From Paracoccaceae bacterium (lineage in GTDB: Bacteria > Pseudomonadota > Alphaproteobacteria > Rhodobacterales > Rhodobacteraceae), in assembly GCA_003564655.1 (NCBI GenBank), contig PXES01000123.1, forward strand, positions 1 through 14,547: DNA of 14,547 nucleotides, read 5' to 3'. The notes under the pieces are model-generated. The model ran no database searches, was not told where the DNA came from, and saw only the letters and a list, made by a program, of their open reading frames with translations. A program made the translations under genes and the position numbers. Below, one piece after another: positions 1-5,841 of this stretch. Each line of letters starts with the position of its first letter. Positions within the stretch are counted from its first letter, which is position 1.

Positions 1-1346
1 AGATCGAGCAGTTCCGCTGACTGCTTCAGTTCGTCCTGCAAGCCAATGATCTCGGTGACGTCCTGAACCACCCCGATAACCTTGTCCCGACCGCCCAGCC
101 GGTAGAGATTTCCGGTTCCGCGCATCACCCGGATGGCACCGTCCCCCCGCACGATGCGATGCGTGAAGACATACCTGTCGGACCCGCTGTCCCTGAACTG
201 CAGCGCATTTGCCGCCACTCTCGGTCTGTCTTCGGGCAGGACGAGTTCGTAATACTCCTCGCGGTTGGGGGCGGGTTTGTCCTTGGGCCATCCGTAAAGT
301 TCGTAGATCTTGTCCGACCACTCGTTCTGCTTCGTTGCGAGGTCGAACTCCCATTCCCCCATGCCGAGCAGATCCTCGGCGGCGCGCAGCCGCGCCTCGA
401 GCGAGGCCAGCCGCACCAGCCGCGCCTCGGTCTCGTCGGCGCGCATGACCAGGTCATGGGCAAGGCCCGTCAGCCTGTCGCCGTCGCCAGTCGTGCCGAT
501 GCTGTCGCGCAGGTCGTCGGAAATCTCGGTGACGTCGAGCACGCGCAGGATGATATAGTCGAGTTGCCCGCCCTCATCGAGCACCGGGGCGCTGATCACG
601 CTCCAGAACCGGTCGCGCAGCGCGCCCTCGCCATCGGCGACCGCGAAGCGCATGACCGGCAGCACGTCGGTCGTGCGCGTCCGTTCCACCCGGCGCAGCG
701 AGTCGCGCAGCCGCTCCATGTCGCGCGCGCCTTCCGTGCCGGGCCTCGGCGGAAAGGCGTCGAAGAAGATTTGTCCCGCAAGCTCCGAAGGCGTCCGCGC
801 GACGGTTTTCGAGAACTCGGCGGTTCCGGCGACGATCGCATGCGTCCCGGCTTCAAGAACGACCATCCGCCCCGGGGCCGCGTCGAACAGCCGCGTGTAC
901 GCGGCATCGGCAAGGCGTGGATGCCGCGCCTCGCGCGCGTATTCTGCCTCGCGCTCTTGCAGGCGCTTCTCGGCCAGATGCTCGCGGCTCAGATCGGTGA
1001 AGGTCGCCAGCACGGCGGGCCGCCCCGCATGCACCACCTTGCGCCAGTGGACCGAGGCATGATGCACGGCCCCGGCACTGGTCGTGAGTTGCCACTGGTC
1101 GGGGTAGGCAGCCGTCTCGCGCGCGTCGGCAAGAAAGGCTGCGATGCGCTGGCGCAGCGCTGCCTGCTCATCGGGCGGGCGGATATCGACGATGCTCAGA
1201 CCGGTGATTGTCTCGCGATCAAGGCCGAGCCAGTCGCAGACGGCCGTGTTCGCCGCGAGAACTTGCAGACTGTCCTGGCAGAAGATCCAGATCGGACTCG
1301 GAAGCAGGTCGAAAGTCTCGAGTTGCTCGACAGAAATCTCGATCAT
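1..1346 (-). CDS. Multi-PAS sensor protein, C-terminus beyond window (probable histidine kinase)
   Basis: An open frame of 448 codons runs from an ATG at 1346 off the left edge without a stop. I see three PAS-like units. The first spans about residues 8-125 and ends in a PAC-like TFTDLSREHLAEKRLQERE. The second spans about 148-290 and ends YIILRVLDVTEI. The third spans about 325-445 and is the best match: it has the PAS_3 pattern GEWEFDLAT, HRIVRGDGAIRVMRG and GVVQDVTEI, followed by the start of a helical linker. There is no signal peptide or membrane segment, so it is probably a cytoplasmic sensor. The output domain lies outside the window; a histidine kinase is the usual partner of such arrays, but a diguanylate cyclase is possible. 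The gene follows the REC-EAL gene by 77 bases on the same strand, so the two may share a pathway. No strong Shine-Dalgarno precedes the ATG, so the start is less certain than the frame. Confidence 0.8.
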   Translation of the reverse strand, partial: MIEISVEQLETFDLLPSPIWIFCQDSLQVLAANTAVCDWLGLDRETITGLSIVDIRPPDEQAALRQRIAAFLADARETAAYPDQWQLTTSAGAVHHASVHWRKVVHAGRPAVLATFTDLSREHLAEKRLQEREAEYAREARHPRLADAAYTRLFDAAPGRMVVLEAGTHAIVAGTAEFSKTVARTPSELAGQIFFDAFPPRPGTEGARDMERLRDSLRRVERTRTTDVLPVMRFAVADGEGALRDRFWSVISAPVLDEGGQLDYIILRVLDVTEISDDLRDSIGTTGDGDRLTGLAHDLVMRADETEARLVRLASLEARLRAAEDLLGMGEWEFDLATKQNEWSDKIYELYGWPKDKPAPNREEYYELVLPEDRPRVAANALQFRDSGSDRYVFTHRIVRGDGAIRVMRGTGNLYRLGGRDKVIGVVQDVTEIIGLQDELKQSAELLD

Positions 1347-1423
1347 CGGGGCAGGACACAATCTTAAAATATTGGCACAGCGTTATCTTGCAGCAGCCGC
1401 TGCGCCAAGTCCACACCCCGTTG

Positions 1424-2683
1424 TCAGCCGATCTCTGCCTCCAGGAACAGGCGTTCCGCGTCCTCGGCCGCCATCGGGGGCGCGACCTGATAGCCTTGCG
1501 CCATGTCGCAGCCCAGTGCCGCGAGGTGCGCGAGCGTCGCCTCGTCCTCGATACCGTCGACAGTGACCTGCACATCGAGCGACTTGCCCAGCTTGACCAG
1601 CGAGGCCAGCACGCCCTGCGCCTGTTCCGACTGGTCGAGGCCCTGAATGAAGCTGCGGTCGATCTTGAACTCGGCGAAGGGCGCCCGCACCAGCCGCGTC
1701 AACCCCGACGCGCCAGTGCCGAAATTGTCGAGCGAGAGGACGTAGCCCGCCAGCCGCAGCCGCGCGAGCGTCTCGACTTCGGCTTGCGTCAACTCGGCGT
1801 CGCCGGCCTTGGTGATCTCGATGATCAGTCGTCCGGGTATCAGCTTGTGCCGGTGCACTGTGTGGTCCAGCCGTTCGCGGAACTCCTCGAGTTGCACAAT
1901 GGACAGCGGCACATTGATCGCGATCTGCACGGCCGGGTCGGGCAGGCCCGAGATGAACGCGCAGGCCTTGTCCAGCATCAGGAAGGTCAGGTCGGTTTCC
2001 AGCCCGTGCGCCTCGATCGCTGTCAGAAAGGCTGACGGCGACAATACGCCATGTTCCGGGTGGACCCAGCGGACCAGCGCCTCGAAGCCGACGATCTGCC
2101 GGGTCTTCAGGCACAGCTTGGGCTGGAAATAGGGGACGAGGTGCTCTTTGCAGAAGGCGGCGCGCAGATCGGCCTCGGTGGGCGTGAAGGCCGTGTCGCT
2201 CTTTGTCTCTGGCGCGACTGCCGCGGGCGCGGCCGTGTCCGAACGGACGAGCAAGTCCTTCAGCGCCCGGCGGCGGATCGGCTTGGGCAGACCGCCAAGG
2301 ACCTCGTGCCCGTAATGGCGTGCCGATTGGGCAACCGTGTCGATGATGCGTTGCCCGTAACCGCTGGTCACGATGATCTGCATGGGCGTGTCGTGGTCGA
2401 GGTCGCGAATCACGTCCAGCGCATCGTGGCCGGGCATGAAGGTGTCGATCACCAGGATGTCGGGCCGAAAGCTGCCCAGCGCCTCGCGAAACTCTGCGTA
2501 GTCGGTGACGGCATGGACCTGATATCCGAGCGAGGACACCTGCGTCGCGATGGTGTGGGCGACGTCGGGCTCGTCATCGAGAACCAGAATCCGATGCCCG
2601 GCAACGGAGTCGGCGTCCGGCGCCCGCTCGCGCTTGAGCGCCTCTTTCGGCGCATCCTGTATGTTGACGATGTTCGAAAGCAT
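1424..2683 (-). CDS. Response regulator with EAL domain (REC-EAL), degenerate active site
   Basis: A 419-aa protein. The ATG is chosen because AGAGGA lies about 8 bases upstream and a REC domain begins soon after. REC covers about residues 31-145: acidic pair D36/D37, phospho-acceptor D80 (LVIDTFMPG), T106/S107 and K134 (LPKP). A linker leads to an EAL domain at about 175-415. EAL domains hydrolyse cyclic di-GMP. Present here are the E of EAL (E201), N257, E289, D319, K340, E379 and Q396. Three usually conserved positions are changed: the last E of ELTE is K292, the second D of DDFG is N320, and the catalytic-base E of AEGVE is D376. I infer weak or no phosphodiesterase activity, perhaps a c-di-GMP-binding or protein-binding output. 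It sits between a peroxiredoxin gene and a PAS sensor, all on the minus strand; the sensor could be its kinase. No DNA-binding domain is present. Confidence 0.9.
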   Translation of the reverse strand: MLSNIVNIQDAPKEALKRERAPDADSVAGHRILVLDDEPDVAHTIATQVSSLGYQVHAVTDYAEFREALGSFRPDILVIDTFMPGHDALDVIRDLDHDTPMQIIVTSGYGQRIIDTVAQSARHYGHEVLGGLPKPIRRRALKDLLVRSDTAAPAAVAPETKSDTAFTPTEADLRAAFCKEHLVPYFQPKLCLKTRQIVGFEALVRWVHPEHGVLSPSAFLTAIEAHGLETDLTFLMLDKACAFISGLPDPAVQIAINVPLSIVQLEEFRERLDHTVHRHKLIPGRLIIEITKAGDAELTQAEVETLARLRLAGYVLSLDNFGTGASGLTRLVRAPFAEFKIDRSFIQGLDQSEQAQGVLASLVKLGKSLDVQVTVDGIEDEATLAHLAALGCDMAQGYQVAPPMAAEDAERLFLEAEIG

Positions 2684-2819
2684 GGGTCTATCCTCTGCCG
2701 TTCGCCGCGCGCGCGCGATCGGGTCGCGCCTGCGCGTGGCGTGTCTGTCGTTCTGCCATGCAATGCCCGCATGGCGTGGGGATGGTTCGAGGCCGGCATG
2801 ACGCCGACGATGACAAGGG

Positions 2820-3695
2820 TCAGGGTGCGCGCTTCGGAAACTGATGGAGCGGGCTGTCCTTTCGCGGTTCCCCCGGCGGACTCCCCGGCCCGCCTGGAAC
2901 ACCCGGGCCGGGGAGGGCGCCCTCCGACGCGTTCTGTCGCGTCGTGGCGCGCGAACGCGTGTTGTCGGAATCGGTTGCCGGGCGCGACAGATCGACGAAT
3001 TCAAGATACGGCGTCAGCGTCTCGGTCTTGCGGTTGGCGAAGCGCTTGTCCTTTTCTTCGGCCAGACCATCGGTCAGCAGCGGATCCCCCAGTTTCCCCT
3101 CGCCGGGGGTATAGGCCCCCACGCTGCTGGCGATCTGCAGCGCATCGATGGTGCGCAGCGCTTCCGCGACAGAGCGCCCCACGGCAAGCGGGTAGTCGAA
3201 GATCGCCCGGATGATGCCCTGCGGATCGATCAGATAGGTCCGGCGGGCGCAAAGCGGGCCATTCCACTCGGCCTCTCTGGACACCATGCCGCAGGCGCGC
3301 GAGATGACCCCATGCGGGTCGGCGATGTGCGGGAACTCGATCTTGGTCTTGTAGACGGCCTCGATCTGGCGGGTCCAGGCGCTGATCTCCTCGACCGTGT
3401 CGCGGGTCAGTGCGATGACCCGGACATTGCGCTCTTCGAATTCGTCGATGCGCTTGGCCAACTCGCCCAGTTCGGTGCTGCAGACGGGCGTATAGGCGGC
3501 AGGGTGCGTCATCAGATAGACCCAGCCACCGCGCGCCCATTCATGCAGGCTGAGCGTTCCGCGCGTGGTGACTGCCGAGATGTCGGGAAAACGGTCATTG
3601 ACCTGCGGCTGCCAGCCCGGCTTTTCATTGCCGGCACTCGGAACCTTGATCGACGTTCCCAGCCGTCGTCCGTAACGGAAGATGCTGACTGACAT
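2820..3695 (-). CDS. Peroxiredoxin, 1-Cys (Prx6-like), with long Pro/Gly-rich C-terminal tail
   Basis: A 291-aa protein. The start ATG has a strong AGGAGAGG site just upstream, which excludes in-frame codons further out. Residues about 28-235 are a thioredoxin-fold peroxiredoxin that reduces hydrogen peroxide and organic peroxides. The signature P65-x3-T69-x2-C72 gives the peroxidatic cysteine, and R151 or R152 (ARRTYLIDP) the catalytic arginine. The region DPQGIIRAIFDYPLAVGRS and the arm that follows match the Prx6/1-Cys group, usually about 215-220 aa. Two more cysteines (C135, C149) exist, but no clear resolving-cysteine motif. Residues about 237-291 are extra: a Ser/Arg/Thr stretch, then a run rich in Pro and Gly ending KRAP. 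No signal peptide is seen, so it is probably cytoplasmic. It lies between two response-regulator genes on the same strand, with gaps of about 140 bases on each side, so it may be transcribed separately. Confidence 0.93.
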   Translation of the reverse strand: MSVSIFRYGRRLGTSIKVPSAGNEKPGWQPQVNDRFPDISAVTTRGTLSLHEWARGGWVYLMTHPAAYTPVCSTELGELAKRIDEFEERNVRVIALTRDTVEEISAWTRQIEAVYKTKIEFPHIADPHGVISRACGMVSREAEWNGPLCARRTYLIDPQGIIRAIFDYPLAVGRSVAEALRTIDALQIASSVGAYTPGEGKLGDPLLTDGLAEEKDKRFANRKTETLTPYLEFVDLSRPATDSDNTRSRATTRQNASEGALPGPGVPGGPGSPPGEPRKDSPLHQFPKRAP

Positions 3696-3735
3696 TCTTG
3701 CCTCTCCTGTGTTTCTCAGCGAGCCTCGCTTGAGG

Positions 3736-3744
3736 TTATCCACA
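3736..3744 (+). promoter_or_regulatory. Single consensus DnaA-box-like site
   Basis: TTATCCACA is an exact match to the DnaA 9-mer TTATNCACA. It lies in the leader of the peroxiredoxin gene, next to an AT-rich stretch at about 3755-3790. I found no second box nearby, so this is not an origin. It could be a lone regulatory or titration site, or chance. Confidence 0.3.
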
Positions 3745-3771
3745 ACAGGAACGGCGTTATTGGGGCAGATA

Positions 3772-3777
3772 TTTATA
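3772..3777 (-). promoter_or_regulatory. Candidate -10 element upstream of the peroxiredoxin gene
   Basis: Read on the minus strand this is TATAAA, five of six matches to the sigma70 -10 consensus, in the most AT-rich part of the 141-base gap. I see no good -35 at the expected distance. Initiation here would give a leader of about 70 bases. Weak evidence. Confidence 0.25.
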
Positions 3778-3836
3778 AAATTGTTCAATCTCAGGCAGAG
3801 TTGTTTCCGGGACGTGACTCTCCTTGCGCGCAAGCT

Positions 3837-4547
3837 TCAGGCGGCGACCAGATAGCCGACCCCGTAGACGGTGCGGATGAAATGCGGCTGGGACTCCGGC
3901 ACCGGCAGCTTGCGCCGCAGGCGGCTGACGATCCCGTCGATGGCGCGCTCATTACCCGACCAGTTGCGCCGCCGCACTGTCTCGATGATCTCGTCGCGGC
4001 TGGCGATCCTGCCCTCGAATTCCATCAACGCGGCGAAGACGTCGAACTCTGCCGCAGTCAGCGCGATGTCGCGCCCCTCGGGGTCGATGACACGGCGTGC
4101 CTGCAGGAAAAGCTGATATCCCGACAAGGTGAAATCGGGCGCGCCGTCATGCTGCGGCGCGGGCACCTCGCCGGGCCGTGCGGAAAGGCGCCTGTGAAGC
4201 GCACGCATGCGCGCGACCAGTTCGCGCGGGCGGAATGGCTTGGCAACATAGTCGTCGGCCCCCATCTCGAGGCCCAGCACCTGATCGACTTCGGCCGTGC
4301 GGGCCGAGAGGATCAGGATGCCCGCGCGGCTGTGCTCGCGGATTTCCGGCACGAAGGACAGCCCACTGCCATCGGGCAGGTTGACATCGACGATGAAGAT
4401 CGTGGGATCCACGGCCCGCATCTTCCTGCGACATTCCGCAAGCGATAAAGCGCCATGAACCTCGAAGCCGTCGCCGGTGGCAACCCTGTCAACGAGTTGC
4501 AGAACGTCCGGGTCGTCTTCTAGCACGATGACCTTACGGTTTTGCAT
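3837..4547 (-). CDS. OmpR/PhoB-family DNA-binding response regulator
   Basis: A 236-aa two-domain regulator. The receiver domain covers about residues 4-118, with the acidic cluster E10-D11-D12, phospho-acceptor D54 (FIVDVNLPDGSG), S81 (ILSAR) and K103 (VAKPF). The winged-helix domain covers about 135-235, with LTAAEFDVFAALMEFEGR, the recognition-helix region NERAIDGIVSRLRRKL and the closing IRTVYGVGYLVAA typical of OmpR/PhoB proteins. It therefore binds DNA when phosphorylated by a partner kinase. No histidine kinase gene is adjacent, so it is an orphan here; the multi-PAS sensor more than 2.4 kb away is a possible partner. GTG at 4550 directly precedes the ATG and could serve as start; AGGA lies about 10 bases from the ATG. 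The target genes are not evident from the sequence. Confidence 0.94.
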   Translation of the reverse strand: MQNRKVIVLEDDPDVLQLVDRVATGDGFEVHGALSLAECRRKMRAVDPTIFIVDVNLPDGSGLSFVPEIREHSRAGILILSARTAEVDQVLGLEMGADDYVAKPFRPRELVARMRALHRRLSARPGEVPAPQHDGAPDFTLSGYQLFLQARRVIDPEGRDIALTAAEFDVFAALMEFEGRIASRDEIIETVRRRNWSGNERAIDGIVSRLRRKLPVPESQPHFIRTVYGVGYLVAA

Positions 4548-4654
4548 CACTGTTCTTTCCTCACGTTTACCGCGCTACGGGTCGACCTAAAGTTGTGGGA
4601 AAAGAACTCTTGGCGGCGTGTCGGCCATTCTGCGAACGCGCGCCTTATCTGCAC

Positions 4655-4660
4655 AATATA
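4655..4660 (-). promoter_or_regulatory. Candidate -10 element for the OmpR-type regulator
   Basis: Minus-strand TATATT sits in an AT-rich patch (about 4645-4672) within the 229-base gap between the regulator and the upstream 81-aa gene. The -35 position is poor. It would give a leader of about 100 bases. I see nothing else convincing in this gap: no terminator with a T-run and no further gene. Confidence 0.25.
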
Positions 4661-4776
4661 CGATAATTTAACGCCGAGCACCAGATGTTTCGATTCCGCT
4701 GCCAGCTTGGACCAACCTTCGGCGCATTGCTGATGCACCGAGTGCTTCGCTTGAGAGTTGTAGCGTGACGGTCGCC

Positions 4777-5022
4777 TCAGGCACTGACGCGTTGGGCTTT
4801 GTCCCCGTCGGCGCTGCGCCGTGGGGCAGGGCGCTTCGATGCGTTGCTGCGCTTGAGAGTCGCTTTCATCGCTTCCGCCTCGCGCGCCAGTTCGGCAGAG
4901 CTTTCACGCGGCAGCCCTTGGGCGAATGCAGCCAGCATCCGCAGATACGCTTCCTGCTGCTGCTGGAGGATACGGACCCAGATGACTGATCCCTTCATCC
5001 AGAACGAAATCGGATCGAACAT
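4777..5022 (-). CDS. Small hypothetical protein, possibly phasin-like
   Basis: An 81-aa protein starting MFDPISFWMKGSVIWVRILQ. The ATG at 5022 is preceded at about 7 bases by GGGGAGGAA, one of the strongest ribosome sites in the window, so the ten-residue upstream extension is rejected. Residues 1-52 look like an amphipathic helical segment with an aromatic N-terminus and a QQQQ run; residues 53-81 are Lys/Arg/Ala rich and probably disordered. I do not recognise the family with certainty. The FDP-x3-W opening followed by long amphipathic helix faintly recalls phasins and other polyhydroxyalkanoate granule proteins; this is inference only. It has its own promoter with an operator-like inverted repeat at 5135-5151 and a leader of about 120 bases. 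It stands alone between ftsB-like and regulator genes. Confidence 0.7.
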   Translation of the reverse strand: MFDPISFWMKGSVIWVRILQQQQEAYLRMLAAFAQGLPRESSAELAREAEAMKATLKRSNASKRPAPRRSADGDKAQRVSA

Positions 5023-5134
5023 GACCGCTTCCTCCCCTCGGGCAACGTCCAAGGCGCTCCTCGCATGGACCTGTTACCCTGTCAGATGGTCGGTGCCGGA
5101 ACCGTGTTCAAGGCGCGTCCCGTCAGCGCCATCA

Positions 5135-5151
5135 CTTTACGCTACGTAAAG
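5135..5151. promoter_or_regulatory. Operator-like perfect inverted repeat over a transcription start
   Basis: CTTTACG and CGTAAAG are exact inverted copies separated by three bases (CTA). The repeat overlaps the last two bases of the -10 hexamer at 5150-5155 and covers the expected start point near 5143, the classic place for a repressor. The shape suits a dimeric TetR-, MarR- or MerR-type regulator; the half-site resembles those described for LiuR-type regulators, but the spacing differs, so I do not assign it. Confidence 0.5.
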
Positions 5152-5179
5152 CATAGGGCGAGTGTGGCACGGATGTCAA
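5150..5179 (-). promoter_or_regulatory. Sigma70-type promoter of the 81-aa gene
   Basis: On the minus strand a perfect -35, TTGACA (5179-5174), is followed after 18 bases by -10 TATGCT (5155-5150), four of six matches. This is the best promoter match I find in the window. It faces the gene starting at 5022 and gives a leader of about 120 bases. Confidence 0.6.
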
Positions 5180-5215
5180 AGCCGAGTGTGTGCCGCAGGC
5201 CGGATTTCTGCATGA

Positions 5216-5234
5216 ATGCCCGCGCAGGGGGCAT
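5216..5234 (-). terminator. Weak hairpin after the ftsB-like gene
   Basis: ATGCCC and GGGCAT pair around a seven-base loop, beginning nine bases past the stop of the FtsB-like gene. No T-run follows on the minus strand, so it is at best a weak or Rho-assisted terminator. Confidence 0.3.
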
Positions 5235-5243
5235 CGGCGCGGC

Positions 5244-5540
5244 TCAGCGGATCAGCACCTCGTCGGGACGGGCAAGGCCGAGCACGTCGCGCGCCCGTTC
5301 GTCAAGCAGGTCGAGATCCAGATAGTCGTCCGACAGGCGCAGTGTGCGGTTCTCCAACTCGGCGAGTTCCAGCGCCAGCCGGTCCCTCTCGGCGCGCAGC
5401 TCGACCGACTCGGCCTCGACCTGCACGCGGTTGAACAGCCCGAAAGAGCCCTGCACCGCCGAAAAGGTGAAATAGAGCGCGAGCACCAGCGATGTCCCGA
5501 AATAGAACAGCGCGCCAAGCGCGGGGCGAGTGTGTTTCAT
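5244..5540 (-). CDS. ftsB: Septum formation initiator family protein (FtsB/DivIC-like)
   Basis: A 98-aa bitopic membrane protein. One transmembrane helix spans about residues 8-29 (GALFYFGTSLVLALYFTF), followed by a coiled coil at about 37-70 rich in Glu, Leu and Arg (VELRAERDRLALELAELENRT). The short C-terminal part ends DERARDVLGLARPDEVLIR, matching the conserved ER-AR-x-LG-x2-xPDE segment of the family. FtsB/DivIC proteins join FtsL and FtsQ in the divisome and help trigger septal peptidoglycan synthesis. The ATG is set by the predicted cytoplasmic tail before the helix; an upstream in-frame extension has no membrane or conserved character. It follows pgk and a two-TM gene on the same strand by 85 bases. 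From memory the gene often stands next to the pyruvate dehydrogenase genes in related bacteria; here an unrelated gene follows. Confidence 0.85.
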   Translation of the reverse strand: MKHTRPALGALFYFGTSLVLALYFTFSAVQGSFGLFNRVQVEAESVELRAERDRLALELAELENRTLRLSDDYLDLDLLDERARDVLGLARPDEVLIR

Positions 5541-5625
5541 CTGTGTGCCTGTCCCGATGCGGTTGGATCCACATTCCGCGCGAATCATGCCACAGCCGCG
5601 CGGGTTTGGGAATCCCCTGCAGTGC

Positions 5626-5841
5626 TCAGCGCAGGAATATTCCCGCAACCACCATCATCAGCCCCAGGGTCGAGATCGCCAGCGCGGCGAAATTCACGAC
5701 CACGGCCTTTTGCATCCGTGCGCGCAAGGTCTCGTCGTCAAGCCCAGCACGACGCAGGCGCAGCACATAGATGATGCACCACACCAGCGCCAGCACCCCT
5801 GCCATCGCGACCGCCGCGCCGGTCCAGATCAGGCCTGTCAT
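5626..5841 (-). CDS. Small two-TM membrane protein, hypothetical
   Basis: A 71-aa protein with hydrophobic segments at about residues 4-27 and 47-69, joined by a basic and charged loop (LRLRRAGLDDETLRARMQK). This predicts a small inner-membrane hairpin. Its ATG overlaps the pgk stop codon by one base (TGATG), so it is probably translated by coupling with pgk. No catalytic or ligand motif is visible and I do not know its function. The sequence is too short and hydrophobic to assign a family by eye. The restart overlap and typical base composition make it a likely real gene rather than a chance frame. Confidence 0.75.
   Translation of the reverse strand: MTGLIWTGAAVAMAGVLALVWCIIYVLRLRRAGLDDETLRARMQKAVVVNFAALAISTLGLMMVVAGIFLR

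Noticed and set aside
159..1367. Plus-strand open frame of 402 codons
   Set aside because: It is antisense to the PAS sensor, whose minus-strand frame contains recognisable PAS segments; the plus frame does not.
2703..2718. Alternating CG run between the REC-EAL gene and the peroxiredoxin gene; a similar run occurs at about 11841-11857
   Set aside because: Such runs are expected in DNA of this composition and the second one is coding (Arg/Ala codons in the GNAT gene). No further structure supports a function.
4747..4866. Ten-base direct repeat GCTTGAGAGT near 4750 and 4851
   Set aside because: Two copies only, one inside a coding region and one outside, with no extension; likely chance.
5082..5132. 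Possible 16-residue leader peptide just after the predicted start site of the 81-aa gene
   Set aside because: Only about 11 bases separate it from the predicted transcript start, with no room for a ribosome site and no run of regulatory codons.
5575..5605. Sigma54-like TGGCA motif before the ftsB-like gene
   Set aside because: The TTGC half at the proper distance is missing, so it does not meet the -24/-12 consensus.
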